A DNA stretch of 12,762 nucleotides, taken from CAYVDH01 sp964450355 (GTDB taxonomy: Bacteria > Bacteroidota > Bacteroidia > NS11-12g > UBA955). The notes under the pieces were generated by a model that was not told the origin of the DNA, ran no database searches, and saw only the letters and a program-made list of their open reading frames with translations. Below, piece after piece: positions 4,793-12,762 of this stretch (within the stretch, counting starts at the first letter, position 1; each line of letters starts with the position of its first letter). The translations under genes were made by a program, and so were the position numbers. Location of the stretch: the NCBI GenBank assembly GCA_964450355.1, contig CAYVDH010000098.1, positions 1-12,762 of the forward strand. Reading direction: 5' to 3'.

Positions 4793-7700
4793 GACTAATT
4801 TTTCTCATTTACATTGTCATACACAGTTTTCTTTGTTAGATGGAGCCGCTTCAATAGAAAATTTATATAAAAAAGCTGTTGCAGACAATCATAAAGCTAT
4901 TGCTATCACAGATCATGGCAACATGTTTGGTGTATTTAACTTTGTTGCCGAAGCCTCTAAATACAACAAAAAAGATCAACCTGAAACCATTAAACCCATC
5001 ATAGGTTGTGAATTTTACATGGTAGAAAATAGGCATCGCAAGGAGTTTACCAAAGACGATAAAGACATAAGGTACCACCAATTGCTCCTAGCAAAAAACG
5101 AAATAGGTTATAAAAACATATCAAAATTATGTTCATTGGGATACATCGAAGGGCTGTATAGCAAATACCCAAGAATTGACAAAGAATTACTGTTGCAGCA
5201 TCATGAAGGCCTTATTGCTACTACTTGTTGTTTGGGAGCAATAGTCCCAAAAATGATCATGAAAAAAGGCGAAGAAGAGGCTGAAAAAGAATTCAAATGG
5301 TGGCTTGATTTGTTTGGCGAAGATTACTATGTTGAACTACAAAGGCATGGCATGAGTGAACAAGATGCAGTAAACAATGTATTACTTAAATTTTCGAAAA
5401 AATACAATGTCAAGGTCATAGCTACCAACGATTCTCATTATGTAGAAAAGGATGATTACAACGCTCATGATATTTTGTTATGTGTAAACACAGGTGAAAA
5501 ACAAAGCACTCCTAAAATGTCTATGGATGATGCAGATACTGACGCTAACAATGAAAAATTTGTAAAAGGAAGACGATTTGCTTTTCCAAATGACAATTTC
5601 TATTTTAAAACTAAAAAGGAAATGTCGGAATTGTTTCATGATTTACCAGAAGCATTAGAAAACACGGATGAAATTGTAGGAAAAATTAAGACTCTGAAAT
5701 TAAAACAAGATATTTTACTTCCAAATTTTCCAATTCCAGAGGGATACAATTCTCAAGATGATTATTTAGAACATTTAACATACGAAGGAGCAAAAAGACG
5801 TTATGGAACAATAGATGCTGAAATTGAAGAACGATTAAAATTTGAGCTTTTTACCATACGAACTATGGGATTTGCAGGTTATTTTCTAATTGTATCCGAC
5901 TTTATTTTAGCTGGTAGAGAATTAGGAGTTGTTATTGGTCCAGGAAGGGGCTCTGCTGCTGGAAGCGCTGTTGCATATTGCATTGGAATCACCAATATAG
6001 ACCCTATAAAATACAATTTGCTATTTGAGCGTTTTTTAAATCCCGACCGCAAAAGCATGCCCGATATTGACACAGATTTTGATGATGAAGGAAGAGAAAA
6101 AGTAATCAAATATGTGATTGACAAATACGGCAAAAATCAAGTTGCTCAAATTGTAACTTACGGTAAAATGGCTGCAAAAATGAGCATTAAGGATGTCGCA
6201 AGGGTTTTAGATTTAACTATTGAAGATTCCAACTCAATCACCAATTTAATGCCTGCCAAGCCGCTTGGATTAACCTTAAAACAAGTTATTCATTCTAAAA
6301 TAGAAGGTGTGGCAGATGAAGCTAAATTAGAGTCAGAGGATGAGGAAGAAGAAGCAGAATCAGAAATCAAGGATGTCATTTTATTAAGACAAGAGGACAT
6401 TCCAAATGTCAATCAATTAAGAGAATGGTATAAAGAACCAAACAGTACAAAAGGGAATGTCATCAGACAAGCATTGTTGCTCGAAGGTTCCGTTAGAAAC
6501 ACAGGAGTACATGCTGCTGGTGTAATCATTGCTCCTAAAGATTTAAAAGAAATAGTTCCTGTTGCTTTAGCTAAAGACAGCGACTTACTTCTCACTCAAT
6601 TTGATGGCAGAGTGATAGAAGATGTTGGTGTTATAAAAATGGACTTTTTAGGATTAAAAACCTTGTCTATCATCAGGACAGCATTGCAATTAATAAAAAA
6701 GAACCACAATGTAGATATCGAAATCGACAACATTCCATTGGATGATGAAAAAACATATCAATTATATCAAAGAGGTGATACACTTGGTACTTTCCAATTT
6801 GAAAGTGTTGGAATGCAAAAGTATTTGAAAGATTTAAAGCCAGATAAGTTTGAAGATTTAATAGCCATGAATGCTTTATTCAGACCGGGCCCTATGGATT
6901 ACATTCCAAAATTCATTAAAAGAAAACACGGACTAGAAGAAATCACCTACGATACACCAGAAATGGAAGAGTATTTAAGCGATACATATGGCATCACGGT
7001 TTACCAAGAACAGGTAATGTTATTAAGTCAAAGTATAGGGAATTTTACTAAAGGTGATGCTGATACTTTGCGAAAAGCAATGGGTAAAAAGCAAAGAGAA
7101 GTGCTGGATAAAATGAAAGGAAAATTCATGGAAGGAGCAGCAAGTAAAAATATAGACACTAAAATTGCTGATAAAATTTGGACTGATTGGGAAGCATTTG
7201 CATCATATGCTTTTAATAAATCACATTCAACTTGTTATGCTTTTGTCGCTTACCAAACGGGGTATTTAAAAGCACATTATCCTTCGGAGTACATGGCAGC
7301 GGTATTAACTAATAACACCAACAACATCGACAAAATCAGTCAGATGATGCAAGAGTGTAACCGTATCAACATTCCTGTTTTATGTCCTGATGTCAATGAG
7401 AGTGATATTCAATTTTCTGTAAATAAAGAAGGAAAAATTCGTTTTGGATTATGTGCTGTCAAAGGTGTAGGCGATGGACCAGCATTAGCAATCATAGAAG
7501 AGCGAATGAAAAATGGGCCATTTAAAAACATTTTTGATGTCACAAAAAGATGCAATTTAAGGGTAGTGAACAAAAGAACTTTAGAGGCTTTAGTGAAAGC
7601 TGGTGCTTTTAATTTTGACAATAAATATCACAAAGCACAATACATTAATGAATCAGAAAATGGTTCAGGGATTGAAATTGCGTTAAAATTTGGTGCAAGA

Positions 7701-8456
7701 TTTCAAGAAAATTCATTGAGTAATCAAAGCTCGTTGTTTGGTGAATCAAGCAAAGATAATTTCACTGAACCAATGTTGCCAAAATCAGATGAATATTCTA
7801 TTTTAGAAGAATGTAACATGGAAAAAGAAATGGTTGGTATATATATCAACAGGCATCCTATGGATACATATAAAATTGAATATTTAGCTACTGCTAATAC
7901 CAAAGTCAATGAATTTGAAAACCTTATAGATTTAAAAAACAAAAGAAAAAACATCACTGTTGCAGGCATTGTTACCAAAGTGGATCATTTAGTGAGTAAA
8001 AAAGGATCGCAATATGCCAAATTCACATTACAAGATTACGATGGTCAATACAGTTTTTATGCATTTGGTGACACATATGATGTGGTGAGATTGTATGCTT
8101 ATCCCAATCAATTTTTGATTTTAAAATGCACTATTGAACCTGGCAAATATGACAAAGAACGGTTAGAAATTAAAATCCTTAAAATTGAAAAAATGGAAGA
8201 TGTAAGAAACAATTCCAAAAAATCCATTAATTTCAATTTAAACACGAATCAAATCAATTCCATGTTCATGGCTCAATTAGATGAATTGTTAAACCAATTT
8301 AGAGGAGATGACTTAATTAAATTTCAAGTAACAGACTTAACTAGTAAATTTAAATTAGAATTAGAACCTCAAGAAAGAAAGGTAATGATATGTGATAAAC
8401 TTCTCAATCATTTAATAGAAATGGAGATAAAACATGAAATTACTTTACTAAACTAA
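4791..8456 (+). CDS. dnaE: DNA polymerase III alpha subunit
   Basis: This is the replicative C-family polymerase, 1221 aa from the ATG at 4791; a TTG at 4779 would only add MLIQ, and the family begins just before HLHxHT. The PHP domain (about 1-300) keeps all nine expected metal ligands: H8, H10, D17, H42, E74, H96, C147, D214 and H216. The nucleotide-binding loop GPGRGSAAGSA follows. The catalytic acids are D425 and D427 in PDIDTDF and D618 in KMDFLG. After the palm come a helix-hairpin-helix segment (VKGVGDGPA, near 890), a clamp-binding QSSLF at 979-983, and an OB-fold from about 1052. The C-terminal region of about 90 residues is less conserved. An acidic run (nine of twelve residues, 514-525) interrupts the region after the palm Asp pair. 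No intein is present. DUF5686 follows after 21 bp. Confidence 0.97.
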   Translation: MTNFSHLHCHTQFSLLDGAASIENLYKKAVADNHKAIAITDHGNMFGVFNFVAEASKYNKKDQPETIKPIIGCEFYMVENRHRKEFTKDDKDIRYHQLLLAKNEIGYKNISKLCSLGYIEGLYSKYPRIDKELLLQHHEGLIATTCCLGAIVPKMIMKKGEEEAEKEFKWWLDLFGEDYYVELQRHGMSEQDAVNNVLLKFSKKYNVKVIATNDSHYVEKDDYNAHDILLCVNTGEKQSTPKMSMDDADTDANNEKFVKGRRFAFPNDNFYFKTKKEMSELFHDLPEALENTDEIVGKIKTLKLKQDILLPNFPIPEGYNSQDDYLEHLTYEGAKRRYGTIDAEIEERLKFELFTIRTMGFAGYFLIVSDFILAGRELGVVIGPGRGSAAGSAVAYCIGITNIDPIKYNLLFERFLNPDRKSMPDIDTDFDDEGREKVIKYVIDKYGKNQVAQIVTYGKMAAKMSIKDVARVLDLTIEDSNSITNLMPAKPLGLTLKQVIHSKIEGVADEAKLESEDEEEEAESEIKDVILLRQEDIPNVNQLREWYKEPNSTKGNVIRQALLLEGSVRNTGVHAAGVIIAPKDLKEIVPVALAKDSDLLLTQFDGRVIEDVGVIKMDFLGLKTLSIIRTALQLIKKNHNVDIEIDNIPLDDEKTYQLYQRGDTLGTFQFESVGMQKYLKDLKPDKFEDLIAMNALFRPGPMDYIPKFIKRKHGLEEITYDTPEMEEYLSDTYGITVYQEQVMLLSQSIGNFTKGDADTLRKAMGKKQREVLDKMKGKFMEGAASKNIDTKIADKIWTDWEAFASYAFNKSHSTCYAFVAYQTGYLKAHYPSEYMAAVLTNNTNNIDKISQMMQECNRINIPVLCPDVNESDIQFSVNKEGKIRFGLCAVKGVGDGPALAIIEERMKNGPFKNIFDVTKRCNLRVVNKRTLEALVKAGAFNFDNKYHKAQYINESENGSGIEIALKFGARFQENSLSNQSSLFGESSKDNFTEPMLPKSDEYSILEECNMEKEMVGIYINRHPMDTYKIEYLATANTKVNEFENLIDLKNKRKNITVAGIVTKVDHLVSKKGSQYAKFTLQDYDGQYSFYAFGDTYDVVRLYAYPNQFLILKCTIEPGKYDKERLEIKILKIEKMEDVRNNSKKSINFNLNTNQINSMFMAQLDELLNQFRGDDLIKFQVTDLTSKFKLELEPQERKVMICDKLLNHLIEMEIKHEITLLN

Positions 8457-8461
8457 GAATG

Positions 8462-8469
8462 AAGATTTG
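8462..8469 (+). promoter_or_regulatory. Weak -7-like element between dnaE and DUF5686 gene
   Basis: AAGATTTG matches five of the six fixed positions of TAnnTTTG and ends 8 nt before the ATG at 8478. No -33 element is evident, and the gene could equally be read through from dnaE, 21 bp upstream. It is listed because the position repeats that seen at other starts. Confidence 0.2.
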
Positions 8470-8477
8470 TAACTAAA

Positions 8478-11015
8478 ATGATAAATATTCGTTATTATTG
8501 CCATAAAATGTCCAGTTTGAAAATCAATTTTTTAATTTTACTCTTATTCTTTTCAAATTCAATTTTTTCTCAAACAATTGTCAAAGGGAAAATTACTGAT
8601 TTGAATACAGCTGAACCTATTACAGGAGCTAACATTACTTTTGTTGGAACTAATGATGGTAGCACTTCAAACTTTGATGGAGTGTACAAAGCCATTACAA
8701 GCTCTAAAAGTGATTCTATCATCATTTCTTATGTTGGATACACAGCTCAAATTTTTAAAATTACCCCAGGAATAGAACAAGTAATCAATGTAAAATTAAA
8801 ACAAGAGCAAAAGGTAATTAAGACAGTAAACATAAGCAGTAAAGTAAATAAGGCCCTTGCTATTGTTCAAAAAGCACAAGATAACAAGAAAAAATACAAC
8901 ATCGAAAAACTCAATTCATACGAAAGTGAAAATTTTACAAAAATTCAAATTGCCATAAACAATGTCAGTGAAGATTTAAAAAATAAAAAATTATTAAAAG
9001 GAGTAGAAGGGATTTTTGACACTCTAAGTTATTTAAGCGAAGACAAAGAAAAACAAGTTCTACCAATGTTTCTTTCCGAAAATTTAAGTTATTTTTATTT
9101 CAATAAAAATCCAAACAGATCTAAAGAAGTGATTATTGCTTCAAGAGTGAAAGGTGTTGGTGTGGAAGATGGCACATTCTTATCTCAATTATTAGGTTCT
9201 ACATTTCAACAATACAATTTCAATGACAACATATTACCAATTTTAGAAAAAAACTTCATCTCTCCTATTGCTACCTCCTCATTTTTATATTATAATTTCA
9301 AATTGAAAGGTTCCGATTTTCCAGCTGGTTCTACCAAAAAAGTTTACCAAATAGAAGTGACTCCTAAAAATCCTTTGGATTTAGTGTTTTCAGGATACAT
9401 TTGGATTGAAGATTCTTCTTTTGCGCTTACTCGATTATCTTTGAGTATTTCAAACAAAGCCAATTTAAACTTTGTTGAAAAACTAAAAATCACTCAAGAG
9501 ATGGCTCCAACATCTGCAGGAGCATACTTCCCAGTAAAAAACAGAGTGCTAATTGACATTGCTGAAATTTCCAAAAAATCTGCTGGAATGATTGCATTAT
9601 TCAATAGTTCAAGTGAAAAAATAGAAGTAAACAAAGAACGAAGCAGTAAATTTTTCGATTATCCAATTACATTAACAGAAGATGCTACATTAAAATCAGA
9701 AGAATTTTGGGATTCCATGCGACATGAAGAACTAACTCCTGATGAGAAAAGAGCACTAGCCAAAATAGATACTTTAACCAATGTTAAAGTTGTAAAAAAC
9801 TACGTAGAATTCATCAATATATTATTCAATGGATATAAAAAAATTGGAAAATTAGATTTTGGTCCTTATGCATTACTTTATGGTTACAATGTGTTGGAAG
9901 GCCACAGAATTCGTTTAGGTGCCAGAACAAATTTTAAATTCAGCAAAAAATTCATGTTAAGTGGTTACGGAGCCTACGGATTAACTGATCAAATATGGAA
10001 ATACAAAGGTCAAGCTGAAGCCATATTAAGTCGTAAACACTGGACTACTATTGGGGCTTCATATAAAGACGATGTCGAACAAATTGGAGTCACAGATGAT
10101 TATTATGGAGCAAGCAATTTATTCACTACATTATCTGTATTTGCAGCTAGCCAGTTAAATAGAGCTAAAAAAACCAAGGTATGGGGAACAAGTGAATTCA
10201 TTAAAGGTTGGAATGCTAAAATAGTACTTCAACACAAAGAATTTAGATTTGAACCAGTCAAAGATTTTAACTTTGCTTATGGGACTTCGTTGTTTGATAC
10301 CCTAACAAAATCTAGTAATTTTACCAATTCGACAGTAACATTAGGGTTGAGGTGGGCTCCTAAAGAATATTATTTACAAAACGACAATGAAAGGGTAAGA
10401 CAAAGTAAACCAGGGGGACTTGCATTATCAATCAATTACACAAGGGGCTTTAAGGGAGTATTTGGTAGTAAATTTGACTACAATAGGGTGACTGCATCCA
10501 TAGAAAAAGGGCTAAATTGGGGTTATTGGGGTCGTACAGATTTTACTTTATCTGGCACTAAAATATTTGAAAAAGTACCCTACACATTGTTGGAGATACA
10601 CAGAGGTAATCAATCCTTTGTTTACAGCACATCGGCATACAACCTTATGAATTTCTTTGAATTCATTACAGACCAAAGTGCATTTTTCAAAATGGAACAC
10701 CATTTTAATGGTGCATTATTAAACCGAATTCCACTCATGAAAAAATTAAAATGGAGAGAATTTGTAGAAGGCAGAGCTGTATTAGGAAATGTTTCTAAAA
10801 AAAACATTGACTTGATACCAACCTATGACAATGAAAGCAGACCTGTAAGTGGCATCAATAATTTAATCAACAAAGAACCATACATGGAAGTAGCTTATGG
10901 ATTAGAAAATATTTTCAAAGTTTTACAAGTTGTGGCTGTTCATAGATTAACTCATTTAAACAATGTCAATGCAAGAAAATTTGGAGTTAAAGTTGGCTTA
11001 AGTGTAAGTTTTTAA
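8478..11015 (+). CDS. DUF5686 family outer-membrane protein with carboxypeptidase-regulatory-like domain
   Basis: The 845-aa protein has an N-terminal signal peptide (hydrophobic core about residues 16-30, cleavage probably after S31 in IFSQ). A carboxypeptidase-regulatory-like beta-sandwich follows (about 34-112: VKGKITD, then PITGANI, FDGVY and ISYVGY), as in many Bacteroidota surface proteins. The rest matches the DUF5686 pattern, with a long soluble segment and then a strand-rich C-terminal half (about 430-845). It ends GLSVSF, a terminal Phe typical of outer-membrane beta-barrels. There is no TonB-box or plug domain, so it is not a standard SusC receptor. Function is unknown. The ATG at 8508 would give a more usual short n-region (MSSLK) and may be the true start. 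kdsB follows after only 3 bp, suggesting co-transcription. Confidence 0.85.
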   Translation: MINIRYYCHKMSSLKINFLILLLFFSNSIFSQTIVKGKITDLNTAEPITGANITFVGTNDGSTSNFDGVYKAITSSKSDSIIISYVGYTAQIFKITPGIEQVINVKLKQEQKVIKTVNISSKVNKALAIVQKAQDNKKKYNIEKLNSYESENFTKIQIAINNVSEDLKNKKLLKGVEGIFDTLSYLSEDKEKQVLPMFLSENLSYFYFNKNPNRSKEVIIASRVKGVGVEDGTFLSQLLGSTFQQYNFNDNILPILEKNFISPIATSSFLYYNFKLKGSDFPAGSTKKVYQIEVTPKNPLDLVFSGYIWIEDSSFALTRLSLSISNKANLNFVEKLKITQEMAPTSAGAYFPVKNRVLIDIAEISKKSAGMIALFNSSSEKIEVNKERSSKFFDYPITLTEDATLKSEEFWDSMRHEELTPDEKRALAKIDTLTNVKVVKNYVEFINILFNGYKKIGKLDFGPYALLYGYNVLEGHRIRLGARTNFKFSKKFMLSGYGAYGLTDQIWKYKGQAEAILSRKHWTTIGASYKDDVEQIGVTDDYYGASNLFTTLSVFAASQLNRAKKTKVWGTSEFIKGWNAKIVLQHKEFRFEPVKDFNFAYGTSLFDTLTKSSNFTNSTVTLGLRWAPKEYYLQNDNERVRQSKPGGLALSINYTRGFKGVFGSKFDYNRVTASIEKGLNWGYWGRTDFTLSGTKIFEKVPYTLLEIHRGNQSFVYSTSAYNLMNFFEFITDQSAFFKMEHHFNGALLNRIPLMKKLKWREFVEGRAVLGNVSKKNIDLIPTYDNESRPVSGINNLINKEPYMEVAYGLENIFKVLQVVAVHRLTHLNNVNARKFGVKVGLSVSF

Positions 11016-11018
11016 TGC

Positions 11019-11777
11019 ATGAATTGTTTAATCATTATACCTTCAAGATATGGTTCAACAAGGTTTGAAGGAAAACCATTGTGTAACATCCATGGGAAAT
11101 CTCTGATACAAAGAACATACGAACAAGCTAACAAAGTAAATACAAACAAACAAGTAGTAGTTGCAACAGACGATGAAAGAATTTACAACCATGTAAAACA
11201 ATTTGGCGGAAAAGTTGAATACACATCCATTGATCACCAATCTGGCACTGATAGATGTTTTGAACTGGCTAAAAAATCAACCTACAATTGGGATGTTTTA
11301 ATCAATATTCAAGGAGATGAGCCTTTCATTCAAAACAACCAAATATTGGATTTATTAAATGCTTTTAATCATTCGGATGTTGAAATTGCTACTCTCATTA
11401 AAAAAATAGACTCCACTGATGAATTGTTTAATGAAAACAGTGTTAAAGTGGTGAAATCTCAAACCGATAAAGCTTTGTATTTCAGTCGCTCCCCTATTCC
11501 TTTTTTTAGAGGCGAGGACAAATTAAATTGGACTAAAGGACACTCTTATTACAAACACATAGGTGTATATGCATTTAGAAACACATGCATTGAAAAAATT
11601 CAAAACATCAGTCAATCTTTTTTAGACAAAGTTGAAAGTTTAGAACAATTAAAATGGATTGAAAATGGATTACATATTCACACTGTCGAGACCAATTTTC
11701 AAAGTCCTGCAGTAGATACTCTAGATGATTTAAAAAAAATTGATGAGTTTCTATTGAAACATCCTGAAATGAAATAG
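11019..11777 (+). CDS. kdsB: 3-deoxy-manno-octulosonate cytidylyltransferase (CMP-Kdo synthetase)
   Basis: KdsB activates Kdo with CTP to CMP-Kdo, the donor for the LPS inner core, in the cytoplasm. The 252-aa protein has the CTP-binding motif PSRYGSTRFEGKPL at 8-21, ATDDERI at 48-54 and the SGTDR segment at 74-78. QGDEPF (97-102) supplies metal-binding Asp99. YFSRSPIPF is at 153-161, HIGVYAFR at 179-186, ESLEQLKW at 205-212 and VDTLDDL from 231, where Asp232 is the second metal ligand. All key residues are present and the length is typical. It starts 3 bp after the DUF5686 stop, so expression is probably coupled to that gene. It is convergent with the lipoprotein gene, with 10 bp between the stops. 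Confidence 0.97.
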   Translation: MNCLIIIPSRYGSTRFEGKPLCNIHGKSLIQRTYEQANKVNTNKQVVVATDDERIYNHVKQFGGKVEYTSIDHQSGTDRCFELAKKSTYNWDVLINIQGDEPFIQNNQILDLLNAFNHSDVEIATLIKKIDSTDELFNENSVKVVKSQTDKALYFSRSPIPFFRGEDKLNWTKGHSYYKHIGVYAFRNTCIEKIQNISQSFLDKVESLEQLKWIENGLHIHTVETNFQSPAVDTLDDLKKIDEFLLKHPEMK

Positions 11778-11778
11778 A

Positions 11779-11803
11779 TAAATTGTATTAATGATATAAT
11801 TTA
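11779..11803. terminator. Weak AT hairpin between convergent genes
   Basis: Arms TAAATTGTAT (11779-11788) and ATATAATTTA (11794-11803) pair over 10 bp, with one G-U wobble in the rightward transcript, around a 5-nt loop. It begins 1 base after the kdsB stop and overlaps the 3' codons of the opposite lipoprotein gene. The stem has almost no GC, and no strong T-tract follows on the plus strand, so it would be a poor intrinsic terminator. Confidence 0.25.
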
Positions 11804-12291
11804 GTGATGTAAAAATTTTCTGGAGGTTTTGGAACGATTAACCATTTGTCATAAGTGTAAGCATTTTTATCAGGAGAATTTATAGTCCCTGTATTTTTAA
11901 AATTCCTATAAACATCAATAATAAGTGCTTTCTTAATTTGATTTAATGTAACTTTTGTTTGGAAATATCCACTTTCAGCATATTCGACATTTGGAAATTT
12001 TACATTGATAATTTTATAATGATTAAAATCTACATTTTCACACTTACATTGCGAGGTTGAGAGTTTAAAAACACTATCGCATTCTTGTTGAGTATTAAAT
12101 TCTGTAATGTTTAAATTGTTAATAGTTTTCCTCAATGAATATTGGTAATTATCAATTTCACAATCTGTGAACATTTTAAATTCTAGTTCTTGAATATTAA
12201 TATTGTATGGAAATCCATTTGGTTTAGTCGTATTAATATCTTTGTTACAAGAATTTAAAATCAACAATATAATTATAGTATATGCTTTCAT
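11788..12291 (-). CDS. Small lipoprotein of unknown function
   Basis: The 167-aa product has a short lipoprotein signal: K2, a hydrophobic run (about 4-12), then a lipobox-like L12-N-S-C15 with Cys15 as the lipidated residue. The mature part is polar and Asn-rich, with four further cysteines (44, 71, 82, 84) including a C-K-C pair. I recognise no family. Near the C-terminus K-W-L-I-V-P (149-154) resembles the last strand of a small beta-rich domain, which is inference only. The ATG (12291-12289) shares one base with the stop of the upstream barrel gene (TAATG), so translation is probably coupled. GC is very low, about 23-27% in the 60-base lines I counted. The product is likely exported and anchored in the envelope. 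Confidence 0.75.
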   Translation of the reverse strand: MKAYTIIILLILNSCNKDINTTKPNGFPYNINIQELEFKMFTDCEIDNYQYSLRKTINNLNITEFNTQQECDSVFKLSTSQCKCENVDFNHYKIINVKFPNVEYAESGYFQTKVTLNQIKKALIIDVYRNFKNTGTINSPDKNAYTYDKWLIVPKPPENFYITKLYH

Positions 12292-12762
12292 TAGAATTTA
12301 AATTGAATACCAAACATGGAATTTAAGTAATTGTGTTTTTTTGTTAAATGAATGTGATTGAATGAAACAAATAAGCTAAATGAATTAACTAATAAATAAT
12401 TTACTTTAGCTTTAAATGTAAGGTAATTGGAATGAATATGTATTGGTTTGAAAAAGTTTTTTAGTTCATTGTTATCGGATTGAATGGTTGTATTAAAGTT
12501 TAAGAATTGGTATGCAATTCCTAAATTAAGGTTTATTTTGTTTTCAGGAAAAAAACATTTGCTAATACTCAAATTATGGATAGACATTGTTTCAATGGTT
12601 TTATAATCATGCTCATTGAACCATTTAAAATCTTTTTTTTGTTTAAAATATTGGGTTTCATAACCTAAAACCATATTGGGGGTAGTACCAAATCGATATT
12701 CAAATCCTAAGTTAATTCCAATCTTATCATTTAATTCTAAATTGGTGTATGAAATTCCAGAA
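12291..12762 (-). CDS. Outer-membrane beta-barrel-like protein, C-terminal part (partial, 5' end off window)
   Basis: The leftward frame is open from its stop (12293-12291) to the window edge, giving 156 visible residues; the Met at 12674 is internal, because coding sequence continues upstream of it. The visible part alternates hydrophobic and polar residues in repeated strand-like stretches with Tyr, Phe and Gly (for example IGINLGFEYRFG, VLGYETQYF and LNLGIAYQFLNF). It ends GIQFKF with a terminal Phe, the usual C-terminal mark of outer-membrane barrels. I therefore infer a small barrel or porin-like protein, family unknown. The stop overlaps the lipoprotein ATG by one base, so the two form an operon. 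The tail is extremely AT-rich, 17-27% GC in three 60-base lines counted. Confidence 0.7.
   Translation of the reverse strand, partial: SGISYTNLELNDKIGINLGFEYRFGTTPNMVLGYETQYFKQKKDFKWFNEHDYKTIETMSIHNLSISKCFFPENKINLNLGIAYQFLNFNTTIQSDNNELKNFFKPIHIHSNYLTFKAKVNYLLVNSFSLFVSFNHIHLTKKHNYLNSMFGIQFKF

Noticed and set aside
5879..6133. 84-codon leftward frame inside dnaE
   Set aside because: It is antisense to the nucleotide-binding and catalytic motifs of DnaE.
6330..6365. Intein or inserted element in dnaE, suggested by the acidic insert
   Set aside because: The insert is only a few dozen residues of biased composition, with no splicing motifs, and the reading frame continues normally.
7724..7978. 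84-codon leftward frame inside dnaE
   Set aside because: It is antisense to the clamp-binding and linker region, with no supporting start signal.
12291..12674. A complete 127-aa protein starting at Met 12674
   Set aside because: The frame stays open to the window edge and the upstream residues continue the strand-like barrel pattern, so the Met is internal and the gene is truncated by the window.

Overview
The window looks like ordinary chromosome from a Gram-negative Bacteroidota, most likely a Flavobacteriales-type organism. Base composition is AT-rich. No Shine-Dalgarno sequences stand out before the genes, and several starts are preceded by TAnnTTTG-like octamers, the -7 element of this phylum. 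The gene families fit: a DUF5686 outer-membrane protein with a carboxypeptidase-regulatory-like domain, a Bacteroidota-style DnaE, and lipid A and Kdo enzymes. I see no insertion sequence, phage gene, CRISPR array, tRNA or rRNA.

Layout. Positions 1-93 hold the first 18 codons of a leftward gene (DUF1599-like, TTG start) divergent from folP (94-966). folP converges on, and overlaps by 33 bp, a leftward gene for a membrane-anchored J-domain protein (934-1788). That gene is divergent from a small membrane protein gene (1862-2257), with a 14-bp perfect palindrome at the centre of the 73-bp gap. The small gene's stop codon interlocks with that of lpxB. lpxB and cinA form a leftward pair with an ATGA overlap (2254-4601). 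A 189-bp divergent gap follows, and then three rightward genes: dnaE (4791-8456), the DUF5686 protein (8478-11015) and kdsB (11019-11777). The right end is a leftward pair: a small lipoprotein (11788-12291) translationally coupled to the 3' end of an outer-membrane-barrel-like gene that runs off the window (12291-12762).

Functionally the window is mostly housekeeping. It covers folate synthesis (folP), replication (dnaE), nicotinamide-nucleotide salvage or repair (cinA), lipid A synthesis (lpxB), Kdo activation for LPS (kdsB), and envelope proteins (DUF5686, lipoprotein, barrel). kdsB next to an outer-membrane protein gene, with lpxB nearby, gives an envelope theme but not one operon.

No clear new multi-gene system is visible. 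The best leads are small. One is a three-arm ACAAAT/ATTTGT repeat with identical TAAT spacers that runs into the dnaE start codon. Another is TAnnTTTG-like octamers ending 5-9 nt before five start codons, suggesting near-leaderless mRNAs. A third is the very AT-rich lipoprotein/barrel pair of unknown function. The last is an altered pterin/sulfonamide loop in dihydropteroate synthase.
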